DNA of 64,000 bases from Vibrio alfacsensis (GTDB lineage Bacteria; Pseudomonadota; Gammaproteobacteria; Enterobacterales; Vibrionaceae), in contig NZ_CP032093.1 in NCBI RefSeq assembly GCF_003544875.1, positions 434,001-498,000 on the forward strand. The letters run 5' to 3'. Every line of letters begins with the position of its first letter. The stretch's first letter is position 1. The notes under the pieces were generated by a model. The model was not told the DNA's origin. It was given only the letters and a program-made list of their open reading frames with translations, and did not search any database. Shown piece after piece: positions 52,174-62,113 of this stretch. The translations under genes were made by a program, and so were the position numbers.

Positions 52174-52884
52174 CTACGGCTTTGTTCCGTAGTCACGCGC
52201 GCCAAAAATAGCAGTGCCGATGCGAACCATGGTGCTACCTGCTTCGATAGCAGCATCCATATCACCACTCATACCCATAGATAGCGTATCGACATCTGGG
52301 TATTGTTGAGTTAGCTTTTCTTTTAACGTTGCCAATTGTTTGAAAGCGCGAAGCTGTGATTCGTAATCGGATACGTTAGCAGGAATCGACATCAACCCTC
52401 TTAACGTGAGGTTAGGTAGGCGAGAAATCAACTCTGCTAGCTCGAATACTTCGGCATCATTGACGCCCGACTTGGATTCTTCTCCGCTGGTGTTTACTTG
52501 AATCAACACTTGCAATGGCGCGAGTTCATTAGGACGCTGGTCGCTAAGACGCTGAGCAATTTTAGCGCGATCAATGGTATGAACCCAATCGAAATGTTCG
52601 GCGACAGGGCGAGATTTATTGGATTGAATGGGACCAATAAAGTGCCATTCGATGGCATTATCAGGGTAGTGTTCCGCGAAGTGTTGAACTTTGCTGACCC
52701 CTTCTTGAACATAGTTTTCGCCAAAAGCGATTTGGCCAGCGTGGTGAGCTTCTAGAATTGCGTCTACAGGTTTTGTTTTGCTGACGGCTAGAAGTTGCAC
52801 TGACTCTGGAGAACGACCATATTTTTGCTCATCGTGGCGAATTTGGGAGGTGATATGTTCAATATTTTGTTGAATACTACTCAT
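52174..52884 (-). CDS. yggS: Pyridoxal 5'-phosphate homeostasis protein YggS
   Basis: PLP-binding TIM-barrel protein of the alanine-racemase N-terminal fold; regulates PLP and amino-acid homeostasis without known catalysis. 236 residues. The PLP lysine is in 'LLAVSKTKPVDAI', followed by 'FGENYVQEG', 'WHFIGPIQSNK' and the phosphate-site 'LSMGMSGDMDAAIEAGSTMV'. Divergent from pilT with only 28 bp between starts, a widely conserved arrangement. Confidence 0.96.
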   Translation of the reverse strand: MSSIQQNIEHITSQIRHDEQKYGRSPESVQLLAVSKTKPVDAILEAHHAGQIAFGENYVQEGVSKVQHFAEHYPDNAIEWHFIGPIQSNKSRPVAEHFDWVHTIDRAKIAQRLSDQRPNELAPLQVLIQVNTSGEESKSGVNDAEVFELAELISRLPNLTLRGLMSIPANVSDYESQLRAFKQLATLKEKLTQQYPDVDTLSMGMSGDMDAAIEAGSTMVRIGTAIFGARDYGTKP

Positions 52885-52912
52885 AGCTGTACTTTAGACT
52901 TAAGGATTTTAA

Positions 52913-53953
52913 ATGGATATCACTGAGTTACTGGATTTTAGTGTAAAACATAATGCATCAGATCTACATCTTTCTGCCGGTGTTCCCCCAATGGTACGTA
53001 TTGATGGGGACGTAAGAAAGCTTGGCATACCAGCGTTTACACACCAAGAAGTGCATCGTCTCGTTTTTGAAATCATGAACGATGCACAACGCAGTGAATT
53101 CGAAGAAAAACTCGAAGTCGATTTTTCCTTTGAAATGCATAATGTCGGTCGTTTCCGTGTGAACGCTTTCAATCAATCTCGAGGTTGTGCTGCTGTCTTT
53201 CGTACCATCCCAAGTAGCATTCCAACCTTGGATGAGTTAGAAGCGCCAGAAATTTTCAAAAAAATAGCGAATGCTGAAAAAGGTTTGGTGTTGGTGACAG
53301 GGCCAACGGGTTCGGGTAAATCGACAACACTCGCTGCTATTGTTGACTACATTAACCGCAATCACAACAAGCATATCTTAACAATTGAAGATCCGATCGA
53401 GTTTGTTCATACCAATAACAAATGTTTGATCAACCAACGTGAAGTTCACCGTGATACCCACAGTTTCCAAAATGCACTGCGTAGCGCGCTCCGTGAAGAC
53501 CCGGACGTGATTTTGGTCGGAGAAATGCGTGATAAGGAAACCATCAGCCTAGCACTTACTGCCGCAGAAACCGGCCATCTTGTTTTTGGTACGCTGCATA
53601 CTAGTTCAGCGGCGAAAACCATCGACCGTATTATTGACGTATTCCCAGGCAGCGATAAAGACATGGTACGCTCAATGCTGTCTGAATCACTGCGCTCTGT
53701 TATTGCCCAAAAGCTATTGAAGCGAAATGGTGGCGGCCGGATTGCTTGTCATGAAATCATGATGGCAACCCCTGCTATTCGTAACCTTATTCGCGAAGAT
53801 AAAGTTGCTCAGATGTACTCTATTATTCAAACGGGTGCCGCTCATGGAATGCAAACCATGGAACAAAATGCGCGTCAGTTGATGGCTCAAGGTATGGTTT
53901 CTCATGATGAGGCCGAAAAAAAGGTTGGCCTTGAAGCGCAACAATTTTCGTAA
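52913..53953 (+). CDS. pilT: Type IV pilus retraction ATPase PilT
   Basis: Hexameric ATPase powering pilus retraction (twitching). 346 residues. Walker A 'TGPTGSGKST' with K136, Asp box 'TIEDPIEFVH', Walker B 'DPDVILVGEMRD', His box 'TGHLVFGTLHTSSA', and the C-terminal retraction motif 'AIRNLIREDK' are present. Divergent from yggS; pilU follows after 27 bp, so the two are probably co-transcribed. Confidence 0.97.
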   Translation: MDITELLDFSVKHNASDLHLSAGVPPMVRIDGDVRKLGIPAFTHQEVHRLVFEIMNDAQRSEFEEKLEVDFSFEMHNVGRFRVNAFNQSRGCAAVFRTIPSSIPTLDELEAPEIFKKIANAEKGLVLVTGPTGSGKSTTLAAIVDYINRNHNKHILTIEDPIEFVHTNNKCLINQREVHRDTHSFQNALRSALREDPDVILVGEMRDKETISLALTAAETGHLVFGTLHTSSAAKTIDRIIDVFPGSDKDMVRSMLSESLRSVIAQKLLKRNGGGRIACHEIMMATPAIRNLIREDKVAQMYSIIQTGAAHGMQTMEQNARQLMAQGMVSHDEAEKKVGLEAQQFS

Positions 53954-53980
53954 TGAATTTGATAATAGCGAATACGTGGT

Positions 53981-55087
53981 ATGGATCTGAACAAATTTCT
54001 TGAGGGTATGCTCACGCTTAAAGCGTCGGACCTCTATATTACGGTCGGTGCTCCAATACTGTTTCGAGTTGATGGAGAGCTCCGCCCACAAGGTGAGAAG
54101 CTGACCGAGCATGATGTAGCGCAGTTGCTTGATAGTGCCATGGAGCCTGATCGTCGCCGAGAATTTCGTAGTAGCCGTGAATCTAACTTCGCCATAGTAA
54201 GAGACTGTGGGCGTTTTCGCGTCAGCGCTTTTTTTCAGCGTGAATTACCAGGTGCGGTGATTCGTCGTATTGAGACCAATATTCCGACCTTTGAGCAATT
54301 AAAGTTGCCTTTGGTTTTGCAAGATCTTGCTGTTGCTAAGCGAGGGCTAGTGCTGGTGGTTGGTGCGACAGGGTCGGGTAAATCGACGACAATGGCTGCA
54401 ATGACGGGGTATCGAAACAACAATAAAGCGGGTCATATTCTAACGGTTGAGGATCCCATTGAGTTTGTGCATGAGCATAAGCGTTGTATCGTCACACAAC
54501 GAGAAGTGGGATTAGATACTGAAAGCTACGAGGTGGCGCTTAAAAACTCGCTCCGTCAAGCGCCAGACATGATTTTGATTGGTGAAATTCGCAGTCGAGA
54601 AACGATGGAATATGCGATGACGTTCGCGGAAACGGGGCATCTTTGCATGGCAACCCTGCACGCTAACAATGCTAACCAAGCCCTTGAGCGCATCTTACAT
54701 TTAGTGCCAAACGATCAAAAAGAGCAGTTTCTGTTTGATTTGTCGATGAACTTAAAAGGTGTGATAGGCCAACAACTTATTAGAGATAAAAATGGTCAAG
54801 GTCGACATGGGGTATTTGAGGTTCTGTTAAATAGCCCGCGAGTTTCTGATTTAATTCGTCGAGGTGATTTACATGAACTCAAAGCGACGATGGCACGCTC
54901 GAATGAATTTGGTATGTTGACGTTCGATCAGTCGCTCTATAAGTTGGCGATGCAAGGTAAGATCAGTGAGGAGGATGCGTTGCACAGTGCGGATTCTGCA
55001 AATGATCTTCGCTTAATGTTGAAAACTCAGCGCGGAGAATCTTTCTCATCGGGTAGCTTAGAAAACGTTAAGATCGATATGGATTGA
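53981..55087 (+). CDS. pilU: PilT-dependent retraction ATPase PilU
   Basis: PilT paralogue that supports retraction in a PilT-dependent way. 368 residues. Walker A 'GATGSGKSTT' (K134), 'TVEDPIEFVHEHKRC', Walker B 'APDMILIGEIRS', His box 'ETGHLCMATLHANNA'. The C-terminus is longer than PilT's and ends 'RGESFSSGSLENV', a PilU feature. Terminator follows. Confidence 0.97.
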   Translation: MDLNKFLEGMLTLKASDLYITVGAPILFRVDGELRPQGEKLTEHDVAQLLDSAMEPDRRREFRSSRESNFAIVRDCGRFRVSAFFQRELPGAVIRRIETNIPTFEQLKLPLVLQDLAVAKRGLVLVVGATGSGKSTTMAAMTGYRNNNKAGHILTVEDPIEFVHEHKRCIVTQREVGLDTESYEVALKNSLRQAPDMILIGEIRSRETMEYAMTFAETGHLCMATLHANNANQALERILHLVPNDQKEQFLFDLSMNLKGVIGQQLIRDKNGQGRHGVFEVLLNSPRVSDLIRRGDLHELKATMARSNEFGMLTFDQSLYKLAMQGKISEEDALHSADSANDLRLMLKTQRGESFSSGSLENVKIDMD

Positions 55088-55128
55088 GCTGCTTTAGCTG
55101 GACAGCATTATAAGCATTATAAATTGTT

Positions 55129-55157
55129 AAAAGGTTGGAGAATTCCAACCTTTTTGT
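55129..55157 (+). terminator. Terminator of pilTU
   Basis: Stem AAAAGGTTGGA/TCCAACCTTTT then T-run; between convergent pilU and ruvX. Confidence 0.85.
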
Positions 55158-55181
55158 TTGATGCTCATTGGCGGAAAAGAG

Positions 55182-55607
55182 TTATTCACCCCACAGGGTT
55201 TCAAACCAACTCTCTAGGATGACCACGGCAGACTGGCAGTCAATATTACCTTTAGAGAGCGCTTTGTAACCGCCCATACTAAATAGCTCCGCGCGCGCTT
55301 CTGCAGTAGATAAGCGTTCATCGTGTAACTCAACGGGTAGTCCATATCGCCCGTGCAAGCGGTTCGCGAATTTTTTTGCTCGAGGTGTGATGGTTTCTAA
55401 ATCCTTACCATGGAGGTCAGTGGGTAAGCCGACAACCAATAGATCGGGTTGCCACTCTTTGATCTGTTTTTCGATATCATCCCAATTTGGAATTCCGTCG
55501 TTGGCTTTAAATGCTTTTAGTGGAGAAGCGGTACCAGTAACTTCTTGGCCGATGGCGCTGCCAATACTCTTTGTACCAAAGTCAAAAGCCATAATTGTGC
55601 GTGACAT
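55182..55607 (-). CDS. ruvX: Putative pre-16S rRNA nuclease YqgF/RuvX
   Basis: RNase-H-fold nuclease implicated in 5' processing of pre-16S rRNA. 141 residues. '[16 protein letters not shown]' (first catalytic Asp), '[14 protein letters not shown]', '[12 protein letters not shown]' and the late '[10 protein letters not shown]' make up the YqgF fold. Downstream of yqgE by 30 bp; the gshB-yqgE-ruvX order is conserved. Confidence 0.95.
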   Translation of the reverse strand: MSRTIMAFDFGTKSIGSAIGQEVTGTASPLKAFKANDGIPNWDDIEKQIKEWQPDLLVVGLPTDLHGKDLETITPRAKKFANRLHGRYGLPVELHDERLSTAEARAELFSMGGYKALSKGNIDCQSAVVILESWFETLWGE

Positions 55608-55637
55608 GTCGAGTCTCGAATCTAAATGTTGAATGAA

Positions 55638-56201
55638 TTAAGCGTGACCAGCATCAGAAGATAGTTGGCTCGGGTCGATCCCCAGTTTCTCTACCGCTTT
55701 CTTCCAGCGTTCCGTAATCGGAGTATCGAAGATAATTTCTGGTGTGGCTTCAATGGTTAACCATGAGTTTTCTGCCAACTCGGTTTCTAGCTGTCCGGCG
55801 CCCCATCCTGCGTATCCTAGTGCAACTAAATAGTCGCTCGGCTCTGCTTCCGTACCCAATACAGATAAAATGTCACGAGAGGTCGTAACGGACAGGTCGT
55901 CGGTCATTTGGATGCTCGATTCATAGTAATCTTTTGGTTTATGCAGAATGAAACCACGATCTTCAGAAACCGGCCCCCCATTATATACCGGTCTGTCTAG
56001 ACTGGCTTCAAACAGGCGAGGATGAACAGGTTGCACTTCCACTTGCTTTAGCATGTTTCCCACGGTGATATCGACAGGCGCATTGATGATAAAACCCATA
56101 GCGCCTTCTTCATTATGTTCACAAAGGTAAATGACACTATTTTGGAAATAAGGGTCTTTCATTCCTGGCATTGCAACTAAGAAGTGGTTTTTAAGGTTCA
56201 T
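55638..56201 (-). CDS. yqgE: DUF179 family protein YqgE
   Basis: Cytosolic protein of unknown biochemical function (called AlgH in pseudomonads). 187 residues from ATG 56201 ('[16 protein letters not shown]'). '[20 protein letters not shown]' and '[16 protein letters not shown]' are the family signatures, with '[15 protein letters not shown]' near residue 140. Between gshB and ruvX on the same strand. An in-frame start at 56231 is possible but lacks conservation. Confidence 0.94.
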   Translation of the reverse strand: MNLKNHFLVAMPGMKDPYFQNSVIYLCEHNEEGAMGFIINAPVDITVGNMLKQVEVQPVHPRLFEASLDRPVYNGGPVSEDRGFILHKPKDYYESSIQMTDDLSVTTSRDILSVLGTEAEPSDYLVALGYAGWGAGQLETELAENSWLTIEATPEIIFDTPITERWKKAVEKLGIDPSQLSSDAGHA

Positions 56202-56303
56202 CTGGTTGACCTTTAAGAAAAGTGAGGTCACTTAAGTAAACATCAAGATGTGGAATCTGAGTTTGTTAAGTTAACAAGGGGCTGCGCAACATACCCAAGC
56301 CCG

Positions 56304-57290
56304 TTAACGTTGCTTGGGTATAATTGTACTACAGTTTGAGTTATTCGCCTTTATACGGCGCTCAATCGCGTCCATTAGCTTACCGGTGATAGAAATATCA
56401 AAAGCTGCTTCGATTTCGCGAATACAAGTTGGGCTCGTTACGTTGATTTCCGTTAGTTTGTCACCGATGACATCAAGGCCAACAAAAATAAGCCCTTTCT
56501 CTTTTAGTGTTGGCGCAACTGCTTGTGCGATCTGCATGTCAGTTTCGCTTAGTGGGCGAGCTTCTCCAGTACCACCCGCCGCTAGGTTACCACGCGTTTC
56601 ACCTTTCGCTGGGATACGAGCTAAGCAGTAAGGCATTGGTTCACCATCGACCACAAGAATACGCTTATCACCATTGCTGATGTCTGGCACGAACGTTTGT
56701 GCCATTGCGTAGTTTTGACCATGATTGGTGAGTGTTTCGATGATCACAGATACGTTTGGATCGTTTTCTTTTACGCGGAAGATCGAAGCGCCACCCATAC
56801 CATCAAGTGGTTTTAGGATCACGTCCCCATGCTCTTCTCGGAACGCCTTAATTTTTTCTGCTTTACGCGTTACGATGGTGGTTGGCGTTAGCTCCGGGAA
56901 CCAAGCGGTAAATAGTTTCTCGTTACAGTCACGTAAGCTTTGCGGCTTGTTCACGATCAGAGTGCCTTGCTCTTCTGCACGTTCAAGAATGTAAGTAGCA
57001 TAGATGTATTCAGTGTCGAACGGAGGATCTTTGCGCATCAGAACCGCATCTAGCTCAGAAAGTTCGATGGTTTGCTCTGATTTGAATTCGTACCAACCGT
57101 TTGGATCTTCTTTTAGTTCGACTACTTTGGTGTCTGCGATCGCTTTACCTTGGTCTAGGTGAAGGTCGTTCATTTCCATGTAGTGGATTTCGTAGCCGCG
57201 GCGTTGCGCTTCAAGCATCATGGCAAAGCTAGAGTCTTTTTTGATGTTAATGGACGAGATAGGGTCCATTACAATACCCATTTTGATCAT
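56304..57290 (-). CDS. gshB: Glutathione synthetase
   Basis: ATP-grasp ligase joining gamma-glutamylcysteine and glycine. 328 residues. 'MDPISSINIKKDSSFAMMLE' at the start, 'LMRKDPPFDTEYIYATYIL', the ATP-grasp loop 'LKPLDGMGGASIFRV', and 'DVIGDKLTEINVTSPTC' are complete. It is about a dozen residues longer than the usual 316: the last codons ('NNSNCSTIIPKQR') run into a hairpin at 56291-56321. One added A near 56333 would end the protein as 'NNSKL'. Functional core intact. Confidence 0.95.
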   Translation of the reverse strand: MIKMGIVMDPISSINIKKDSSFAMMLEAQRRGYEIHYMEMNDLHLDQGKAIADTKVVELKEDPNGWYEFKSEQTIELSELDAVLMRKDPPFDTEYIYATYILERAEEQGTLIVNKPQSLRDCNEKLFTAWFPELTPTTIVTRKAEKIKAFREEHGDVILKPLDGMGGASIFRVKENDPNVSVIIETLTNHGQNYAMAQTFVPDISNGDKRILVVDGEPMPYCLARIPAKGETRGNLAAGGTGEARPLSETDMQIAQAVAPTLKEKGLIFVGLDVIGDKLTEINVTSPTCIREIEAAFDISITGKLMDAIERRIKANNSNCSTIIPKQR

Positions 57291-57304
57291 TGTGTTTCTC
57301 CGTT

Positions 57305-58036
57305 TTAACCGAGATCGCCGAAACGAACTTGTAAAGCTGTAATTGCTGTCAGAGCTGCCGTTTCGGTGCGCAAAACGCGTGGGCCGAGCAGCGTCTCTTC
57401 AAATTGGTATTCGCGTGTCATGTCGATTTCATCTGCCGATAAACCACCTTCAGGGCCTATCAATAGGCGCACCTTTTCAACAGGTGTTGGCAGGGTGTTG
57501 ATGGAATACTTTGCGCGAGGGTGCAAGTTCAGTTTTAAACCATCGTATTCTTCTTGGCACCACTCTTCTAAGCTCATGATTGGACGAATTTCTGGTACGA
57601 CATTTCGACCACATTGCTCACAAGCACTTACTGCTATTTTTTGCCATTGAGCGAGTTTTTTCTCGAAACGTTTTTGATCTAGCTTGACTCCACAACGCTC
57701 AGAGATGAGAGGAGTAATGGTGTTGACGCCGAGTTCAACGGATTTTTGAATGGTAAACTCCATTTTATCGCCACGTGAAATCACTTGCCCTAGATGTAGA
57801 TCTAGAGGCGACTCAATACTGTTATCTACACGCTCTGTAAGGTTAACCATGACATTTTTTTTGCTGACTTCACTAATAAGGGCTGGGAACTCCGCACCGT
57901 TACCGTCAAAGAGCAGTACTTCTTGACCCTCTTTCATACGAAGTACGCGCCCAATATGGTTTGCAGCGTCTTCACTTAAAGCAAGGGATCCAAGTTGTGA
58001 AATGGTTTCTGGGTGATAAATTCGAGGGATACGCAT
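57305..58036 (-). CDS. rsmE: 16S rRNA m3U1498 methyltransferase RsmE
   Basis: SPOUT methyltransferase modifying U1498 in helix 44 of 16S rRNA. 243 residues from ATG 58036 ('[10 protein letters not shown]'). N-terminal PUA-like domain to about residue 70, '[17 protein letters not shown]' and the knotted SAM site '[13 protein letters not shown]' followed by '[17 protein letters not shown]'. Immediately upstream of gshB (14 bp), so probably co-transcribed. Confidence 0.95.
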   Translation of the reverse strand: MRIPRIYHPETISQLGSLALSEDAANHIGRVLRMKEGQEVLLFDGNGAEFPALISEVSKKNVMVNLTERVDNSIESPLDLHLGQVISRGDKMEFTIQKSVELGVNTITPLISERCGVKLDQKRFEKKLAQWQKIAVSACEQCGRNVVPEIRPIMSLEEWCQEEYDGLKLNLHPRAKYSINTLPTPVEKVRLLIGPEGGLSADEIDMTREYQFEETLLGPRVLRTETAALTAITALQVRFGDLG

Positions 58037-58171
58037 CGTTTCGATTTCCTGCATACGCGAGTATTTAAACTCTAACATGGATGCTTTCTACCGAAAAAAC
58101 AAGGGGCAAGAGGCGTGTAAATATCCACGCCTCGATTAGGTAACGGGCTAGTGCTCGTTTAAGTGAACAAA

Positions 58172-58867
58172 TTACAGTGCACGGCAAGCTTCTTGAACAA
58201 ATGGGTTATGGTTGCCTTGGATCTTGGCAATACGTTCATCGCGTTTACATTCCCATTTATCGACAGGATAGGTTTTGTTCCAAGCACTCATCAACTGGCT
58301 TTGTTGCTTGGACAGTTTGAAACCATACTCTTTGCTCATGTAGAGGTATGTTCGAGCAATAGAGCCTCTAGCACGATCGGGTGGCATTACTTTGCGTTGC
58401 TTGAAGTTGACCTGCATTTCACAGCGGCCGTAGCTGACGCCGTCTTTACCATTCCACTGGCTGAAGTTGTAGTTCGAACGGTCACCGTTTACTTCACCAA
58501 TCGCTGGTGTCAGGTTGTGGAGATCGGCTTCCATTGATTTGAATTGTTTGTCACGACGAGAGCAATTCTTACGTCCGCCATCTTGCCAGCATTGTAGCTG
58601 GTGGCCGAATTGCCAAGCTGGGACCACATGTTCCCATTCAATGCGAGAAGCGCGGGTTTGTTGCTTGCGAACCTGATAGCCACAAGAGGAAAGATCCGGA
58701 ATGCCCTTTCGGCCCTGCCATTTGATGTCACAGCCGCAGTAGAAACTTGTTGGATGATCGGCGTAGATTTTTACCGCTTCACGTTTGGCTGCGGAGAAAG
58801 AGCTAGGAGGCGCAGCAATTGCCGCACTAGAAAGCGCAAGTAGGAATAAAGAGAACAGGTATTTCAT
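58172..58867 (-). CDS. Extracytoplasmic endonuclease I (Dns)
   Basis: Secreted or periplasmic DNase of the EndA/Dns family. 231 residues from ATG 58867 with a signal peptide '[18 protein letters not shown]', cleaved near residue 18. The beta-beta-alpha-metal active site is '[13 protein letters not shown]', and '[21 protein letters not shown]' holds further metal and DNA ligands. Cysteines 'YCGC' , '[10 protein letters not shown]' and 'C' near the end suggest disulfides as expected outside the cytoplasm. In vibrios such nucleases limit transformation and use DNA as nutrient. Convergent neighbour: none; sprT lies upstream. Confidence 0.94.
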   Translation of the reverse strand: MKYLFSLFLLALSSAAIAAPPSSFSAAKREAVKIYADHPTSFYCGCDIKWQGRKGIPDLSSCGYQVRKQQTRASRIEWEHVVPAWQFGHQLQCWQDGGRKNCSRRDKQFKSMEADLHNLTPAIGEVNGDRSNYNFSQWNGKDGVSYGRCEMQVNFKQRKVMPPDRARGSIARTYLYMSKEYGFKLSKQQSQLMSAWNKTYPVDKWECKRDERIAKIQGNHNPFVQEACRAL

Positions 58868-59073
58868 GATTAAAGTCTTTAAAAGTATGACTTTACCAAT
58901 TCTATCACGCAAAATGAGTTTTAGTGATGAGTATGTTAACAATAGTGATTCAAAGAGAGAACCGAGTATAGGGTGTGATGCGCTTTTGATGAGCTGTTTT
59001 TGATGTGCTAAGTAAGGGAAATATGTTTAAGGATTTCAAAAATTGAAAATTAGGAGAATGGGTGATGAAAGAT

Positions 59074-59147
59074 GCTAAGTGTAAAGAAAACAATTAAGTA
59101 TAAAGAAACAAGCTAAGTGTAAAGAAACGAGCCAAGCGTTAAGAAAG
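59074..59147 (+). repeat. Degenerate 17-21-bp tandem repeat array overlapping the sprT stop
   Basis: Four imperfect units of CTAAGTGTAAAGAAACAAG type: CTAAGTGTAAAGAAAACAATT, AAGTATAAAGAAACAAG, CTAAGTGTAAAGAAACGAG, CCAAGCGTTAAGAAAGCTG. The last overlaps the sprT stop codon at 59139-59141. Confidence 0.65.
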
Positions 59148-59636
59148 CTGAGTTCCCGTAAAGCTCAACTTCTGGTGACATTTTTGGCAAGAATATACCG
59201 CTTCTTTGCGGCGAACTTTATTGTGGCGGCGTATCGATAGTGGGTAAACCGTACAGGCGCAGCGGTACTCAAAGGTTTTACCTTGGACAGATGCGATATT
59301 AAAATTATGAGTGGTTTTAGCGGGGACGTTAAAGACGGCCTCCATAACACCTTGCCACTCTTTGCCGTGTGGCCTCACGCGACCATACACTTGATAGGTA
59401 ACAAGATGTGCCACTTCATGAGGAATCACCTCTTGGAGAAAAGCCTTTGGGTTCTCTGAGAACAGCTTTGGATTTAAGCGAATCTCATTGAGTTGCAAAT
59501 AAGCTTTGCCTGCCGCTTTGCCGCGAACACTAAAAGAGAGTAATGGCATGGGAAAAGAATGTTTGAATGCTTGCTCAGCCATCATGATGCAATCTGCCAT
59601 CACTTGTTTAGCCTTATAGCTCAGCTCTATATCCAC
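59139..59636 (-). CDS. sprT: SprT family zinc metalloprotease-like protein
   Basis: 165 residues. The HExxH zinc motif is '[11 protein letters not shown]' (H73, E74, H77), inside an SprT-like domain. The C-terminal zinc ribbon shows 'YRCAC' and 'CQKCHQKL'. Bacterial SprT is named from a pleiotropic effect on gene expression; the fold is shared with eukaryotic Spartan protease, but bacterial substrates are unknown. The last codons share bases with the tandem repeat array. Alone in its unit with DUF2189 upstream. Confidence 0.93.
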   Translation of the reverse strand: MDIELSYKAKQVMADCIMMAEQAFKHSFPMPLLSFSVRGKAAGKAYLQLNEIRLNPKLFSENPKAFLQEVIPHEVAHLVTYQVYGRVRPHGKEWQGVMEAVFNVPAKTTHNFNIASVQGKTFEYRCACTVYPLSIRRHNKVRRKEAVYSCQKCHQKLSFTGTQLS

Positions 59637-59656
59637 GACTTACCTCATTTAATCAA

Positions 59657-59683
59657 CAAAAAGCCCCCGCGTGAGCGAGGGCC
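59657..59683 (-). terminator. Terminator of the DUF2189 gene
   Basis: Stem GCCCTCGC/GCGGGGGC (one mismatch) with TTTTT on the minus strand, 20 bp past the stop and just before sprT. Confidence 0.7.
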
Positions 59684-59702
59684 GGATCATAGCATCAGTT
59701 TT

Positions 59703-60500
59703 CTAAGGTGTGTGTTTTTTCTTAATGATGGCATGGTATGCATGCCAAGTACCGTAGCCTAAGATTGGCATCGTAAACAGCATACCAATACCATAAGTAG
59801 CAAAGCCAATTAAGATACCGCCACAAATAATCGCAGCCCAAACAATCATTGCAGGAATGTTGGATTTCACCGCGTTAAAGCTGGTAAATACGGCCGTCAT
59901 CATATCCACGCGACGTTCCATCATTAAAGGTATAGAGAATGCGGAAATACTGAAAACCACACAAGCCAATACAAAACCAACTAGTGAGCCAATAACCAAG
60001 AAAGGTAGGAACTCAGTTAGCGGAGCGCCTTGTACAGATGGGTATAGAGCGTGAAGTAGGGCAGCGATACGCATCCAGAAAATCATGCATACCGCGAGCA
60101 TTACCGCGAAAGCCCACTGCGATGTAGAGTTACGTCCGATGGCTTTCATTGAGTGGAATAAGCTGGGTTTGTGCCCACGTTCTCTCTCCCAGCTTGCATC
60201 ATATAAGCCGAGTGCAAGAAAAGGCCCAATCAGCATATAAACGATAAGACTTGGCATCACGACGAGGTGGGTACCTTGCCACTGAACAAGGAGCACAATA
60301 CCAATCGCGGCAGCCATAAAACAGATGCCGTAGAAAGCACTAATGATAGGCATTCGGACGAAGTCGTTCAACCCTAACGCTAACCAGTGAAATGGCGCGG
60401 TAAGGTTAATGGTATTGCAAGGGATGGTTCTAGCATATTCGTTGTCAGGGACTGCCTTTTGTTTATTGTGGAAGTCTGACGGATTCACAGTACGAGGCAT
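59703..60500 (-). CDS. DUF2189 integral membrane protein
   Basis: 265 residues with six predicted membrane helices, at about 50-72, 78-98, 125-150, 160-190, 205-232 and 235-258. 'PFHWLALGLNDFVRMP' near residue 38 and 'GPFLALGLYDASWERERG' at about 95-110 are DUF2189 hallmarks. Some databases describe the family as cytochrome-oxidase-like, but no heme or copper ligands are evident, so no function is assigned. Terminator and own promoter region indicate a single-gene unit. Confidence 0.87.
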   Translation of the reverse strand: MPRTVNPSDFHNKQKAVPDNEYARTIPCNTINLTAPFHWLALGLNDFVRMPIISAFYGICFMAAAIGIVLLVQWQGTHLVVMPSLIVYMLIGPFLALGLYDASWERERGHKPSLFHSMKAIGRNSTSQWAFAVMLAVCMIFWMRIAALLHALYPSVQGAPLTEFLPFLVIGSLVGFVLACVVFSISAFSIPLMMERRVDMMTAVFTSFNAVKSNIPAMIVWAAIICGGILIGFATYGIGMLFTMPILGYGTWHAYHAIIKKKHTP

Positions 60501-60737
60501 AATTCCTCCTTGATTTGCTCCCCTACGGGCTCAAATTCATTTTGAATGAAACGGACCGGATGCCTGACTGACGCATTATATATATGCCCCTCTAGCCACG
60601 TGAGTCTGCATCTTATTTCGAATAGTTATATGCATCGAGAAGTGCATTTAACATTATGTTAACTATTGGTGGAGTTGGCGCAATTTACAAATAATTGCTG
60701 AAGTTTTGTTCGATGTAATCTGAGGGAGTGCAGATAC

Positions 60738-60767
60738 AAAAAGCCCCCACCAATCGGTGAGGGCTTA
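60738..60767 (-). terminator. Terminator of metK
   Basis: Stem AAGCCCTCACC/GGTGGGGGCTT, loop GATT, then TTTTTG on the minus strand; 21 bp past the metK stop. Confidence 0.85.
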
Positions 60768-60788
60768 ATTGATTCTTGCGAGATTTGA

Positions 60789-61943
60789 TTATTTGATGCC
60801 AGCAAAATCGCGTAGAAGTTCAGCTTTATCAGTCGCTTCCCATGGGAATTCTTCGCGACCAAAGTGGCCGTATGCTGCTGTCTTCTTGTAGATTGGTTGA
60901 AGAAGGTTCAGCATTTCTTGCAGACCGTATGGACGTAGGTCGAAGAATTGACGAACGGCTTCAATGATGATGTCGTGTGATACTTTCTCAGTACCGAACG
61001 TTTCAACCATGATAGACGTTGGATCCGCCACACCGATAGCGTATGAAAGTTGGATTTCACAACGGTCAGCCATGCCTGCAGCTACGATGTTTTTCGCTAC
61101 ATAACGCGCTGCATATGCTGCAGAGCGGTCTACTTTCGATGGATCTTTACCAGAGAATGCACCGCCACCGTGACGAGCTGCACCGCCGTAGGTATCAACG
61201 ATGATCTTACGACCAGTCAGACCACAGTCACCCATTGGACCGCCAATAACGAAACGACCAGTTGGGTTAATGAAGAAGTTGGTGTCTTTGCTGATCCACT
61301 CTGATGGCAGTACTGGCTTGATGATTTCTTCCATAACCGCTTCACGTAGATCAGGTGTTGATACTGAATCACAGTGCTGAGTTGAAAGAACAACAGCATC
61401 GATGCCTACGATCTTGCCTTGGTCGTACTGGAAAGTAACCTGAGACTTCGCGTCTGGACGTAGGAAGTCTAGCTTACCGCTCTTACGTACTTCAGCTTGC
61501 TTTTTCACTAGCAAGTGAGAGTAAGTAATTGGAGCTGGCATTAAAATTTCAGTTTCGTTCGTTGCGTAACCAAACATGATACCTTGGTCACCCGCGCCTT
61601 GCTCTTTAGGATCGGCTTTATCAACACCTTGGTTGATGTCTGGTGATTGCTTACCAATGGTGTTTAGAACAGCACAAGAGTTAGCATCAAAGCCCATGTC
61701 TGAGTGAACGTAACCGATTTCACGTACGGTTTCACGAGTCAGTTCTTCGATATCAACCCACGCAGAAGTTGTGATCTCACCACCTACCATAACCATGCCG
61801 GTTTTTACGTAAGTTTCACAAGCAACACGTGCCTTAGGGTCTTGCTCAAGAATAGCATCAAGAACTGCGTCAGAGATTTGGTCTGCGATTTTATCTGGAT
61901 GACCTTCTGATACCGACTCAGAAGTGAACAGGTGCTTAGCCAT
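60789..61943 (-). CDS. metK: S-adenosylmethionine synthase
   Basis: Makes SAM from methionine and ATP. 384 residues, typical length. '[20 protein letters not shown]' at residues 7-26 and '[12 protein letters not shown]' (about 113-124) are the family signatures; '[19 protein letters not shown]' is the P-loop-like segment. Upstream lies a MetJ-type operator at 62016-62039, and tktA diverges from the same region. Essential for all methyltransferases in this window (HsdM, TrmB, RsmE). Confidence 0.98.
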   Translation of the reverse strand: MAKHLFTSESVSEGHPDKIADQISDAVLDAILEQDPKARVACETYVKTGMVMVGGEITTSAWVDIEELTRETVREIGYVHSDMGFDANSCAVLNTIGKQSPDINQGVDKADPKEQGAGDQGIMFGYATNETEILMPAPITYSHLLVKKQAEVRKSGKLDFLRPDAKSQVTFQYDQGKIVGIDAVVLSTQHCDSVSTPDLREAVMEEIIKPVLPSEWISKDTNFFINPTGRFVIGGPMGDCGLTGRKIIVDTYGGAARHGGGAFSGKDPSKVDRSAAYAARYVAKNIVAAGMADRCEIQLSYAIGVADPTSIMVETFGTEKVSHDIIIEAVRQFFDLRPYGLQEMLNLLQPIYKKTAAYGHFGREEFPWEATDKAELLRDFAGIK

Positions 61944-62015
61944 GATAGCTCCAATCTAAAAGTTTACTCATGGCTAACTAACCCAAGCTGGCCACGAAAA
62001 TTCAATACTGTTTGT

Positions 62016-62039
62016 AGGTGTTTCTACATCTAGACGTCT
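62016..62039 (-). promoter_or_regulatory. Putative MetJ operator (met boxes) of metK
   Basis: AGACGTCT at 62032-62039 is an exact met box; two preceding 8-mers in register, AGGTGTTT and CTACATCT, match at 5 of 8 positions each. The array lies 73-96 bp upstream of the metK start. Confidence 0.6.
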
Positions 62040-62103
62040 ATTTTAAATTTCCGTGTTCGAATTACAAGCTATTTTTCAGTTTGAATTCACACAGTATATT
62101 TCC

Positions 62104-62113
62104 CAAACGTTTG
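62104..62113 (+). promoter_or_regulatory. LacI/PurR-type palindrome CAAACGTTTG upstream of tktA
   Basis: Perfect 10-bp palindrome. A second AAACGTTT core lies at 62191-62198, 86 bp away centre to centre. Such cores occur in PurR and Cra-like operators. Confidence 0.4.

Noticed and set aside
52913..55087. pilT/pilU as part of a complete pilus assembly cluster
   Set aside because: Only the two retraction ATPases are here; no pilin, secretin or alignment genes lie nearby.
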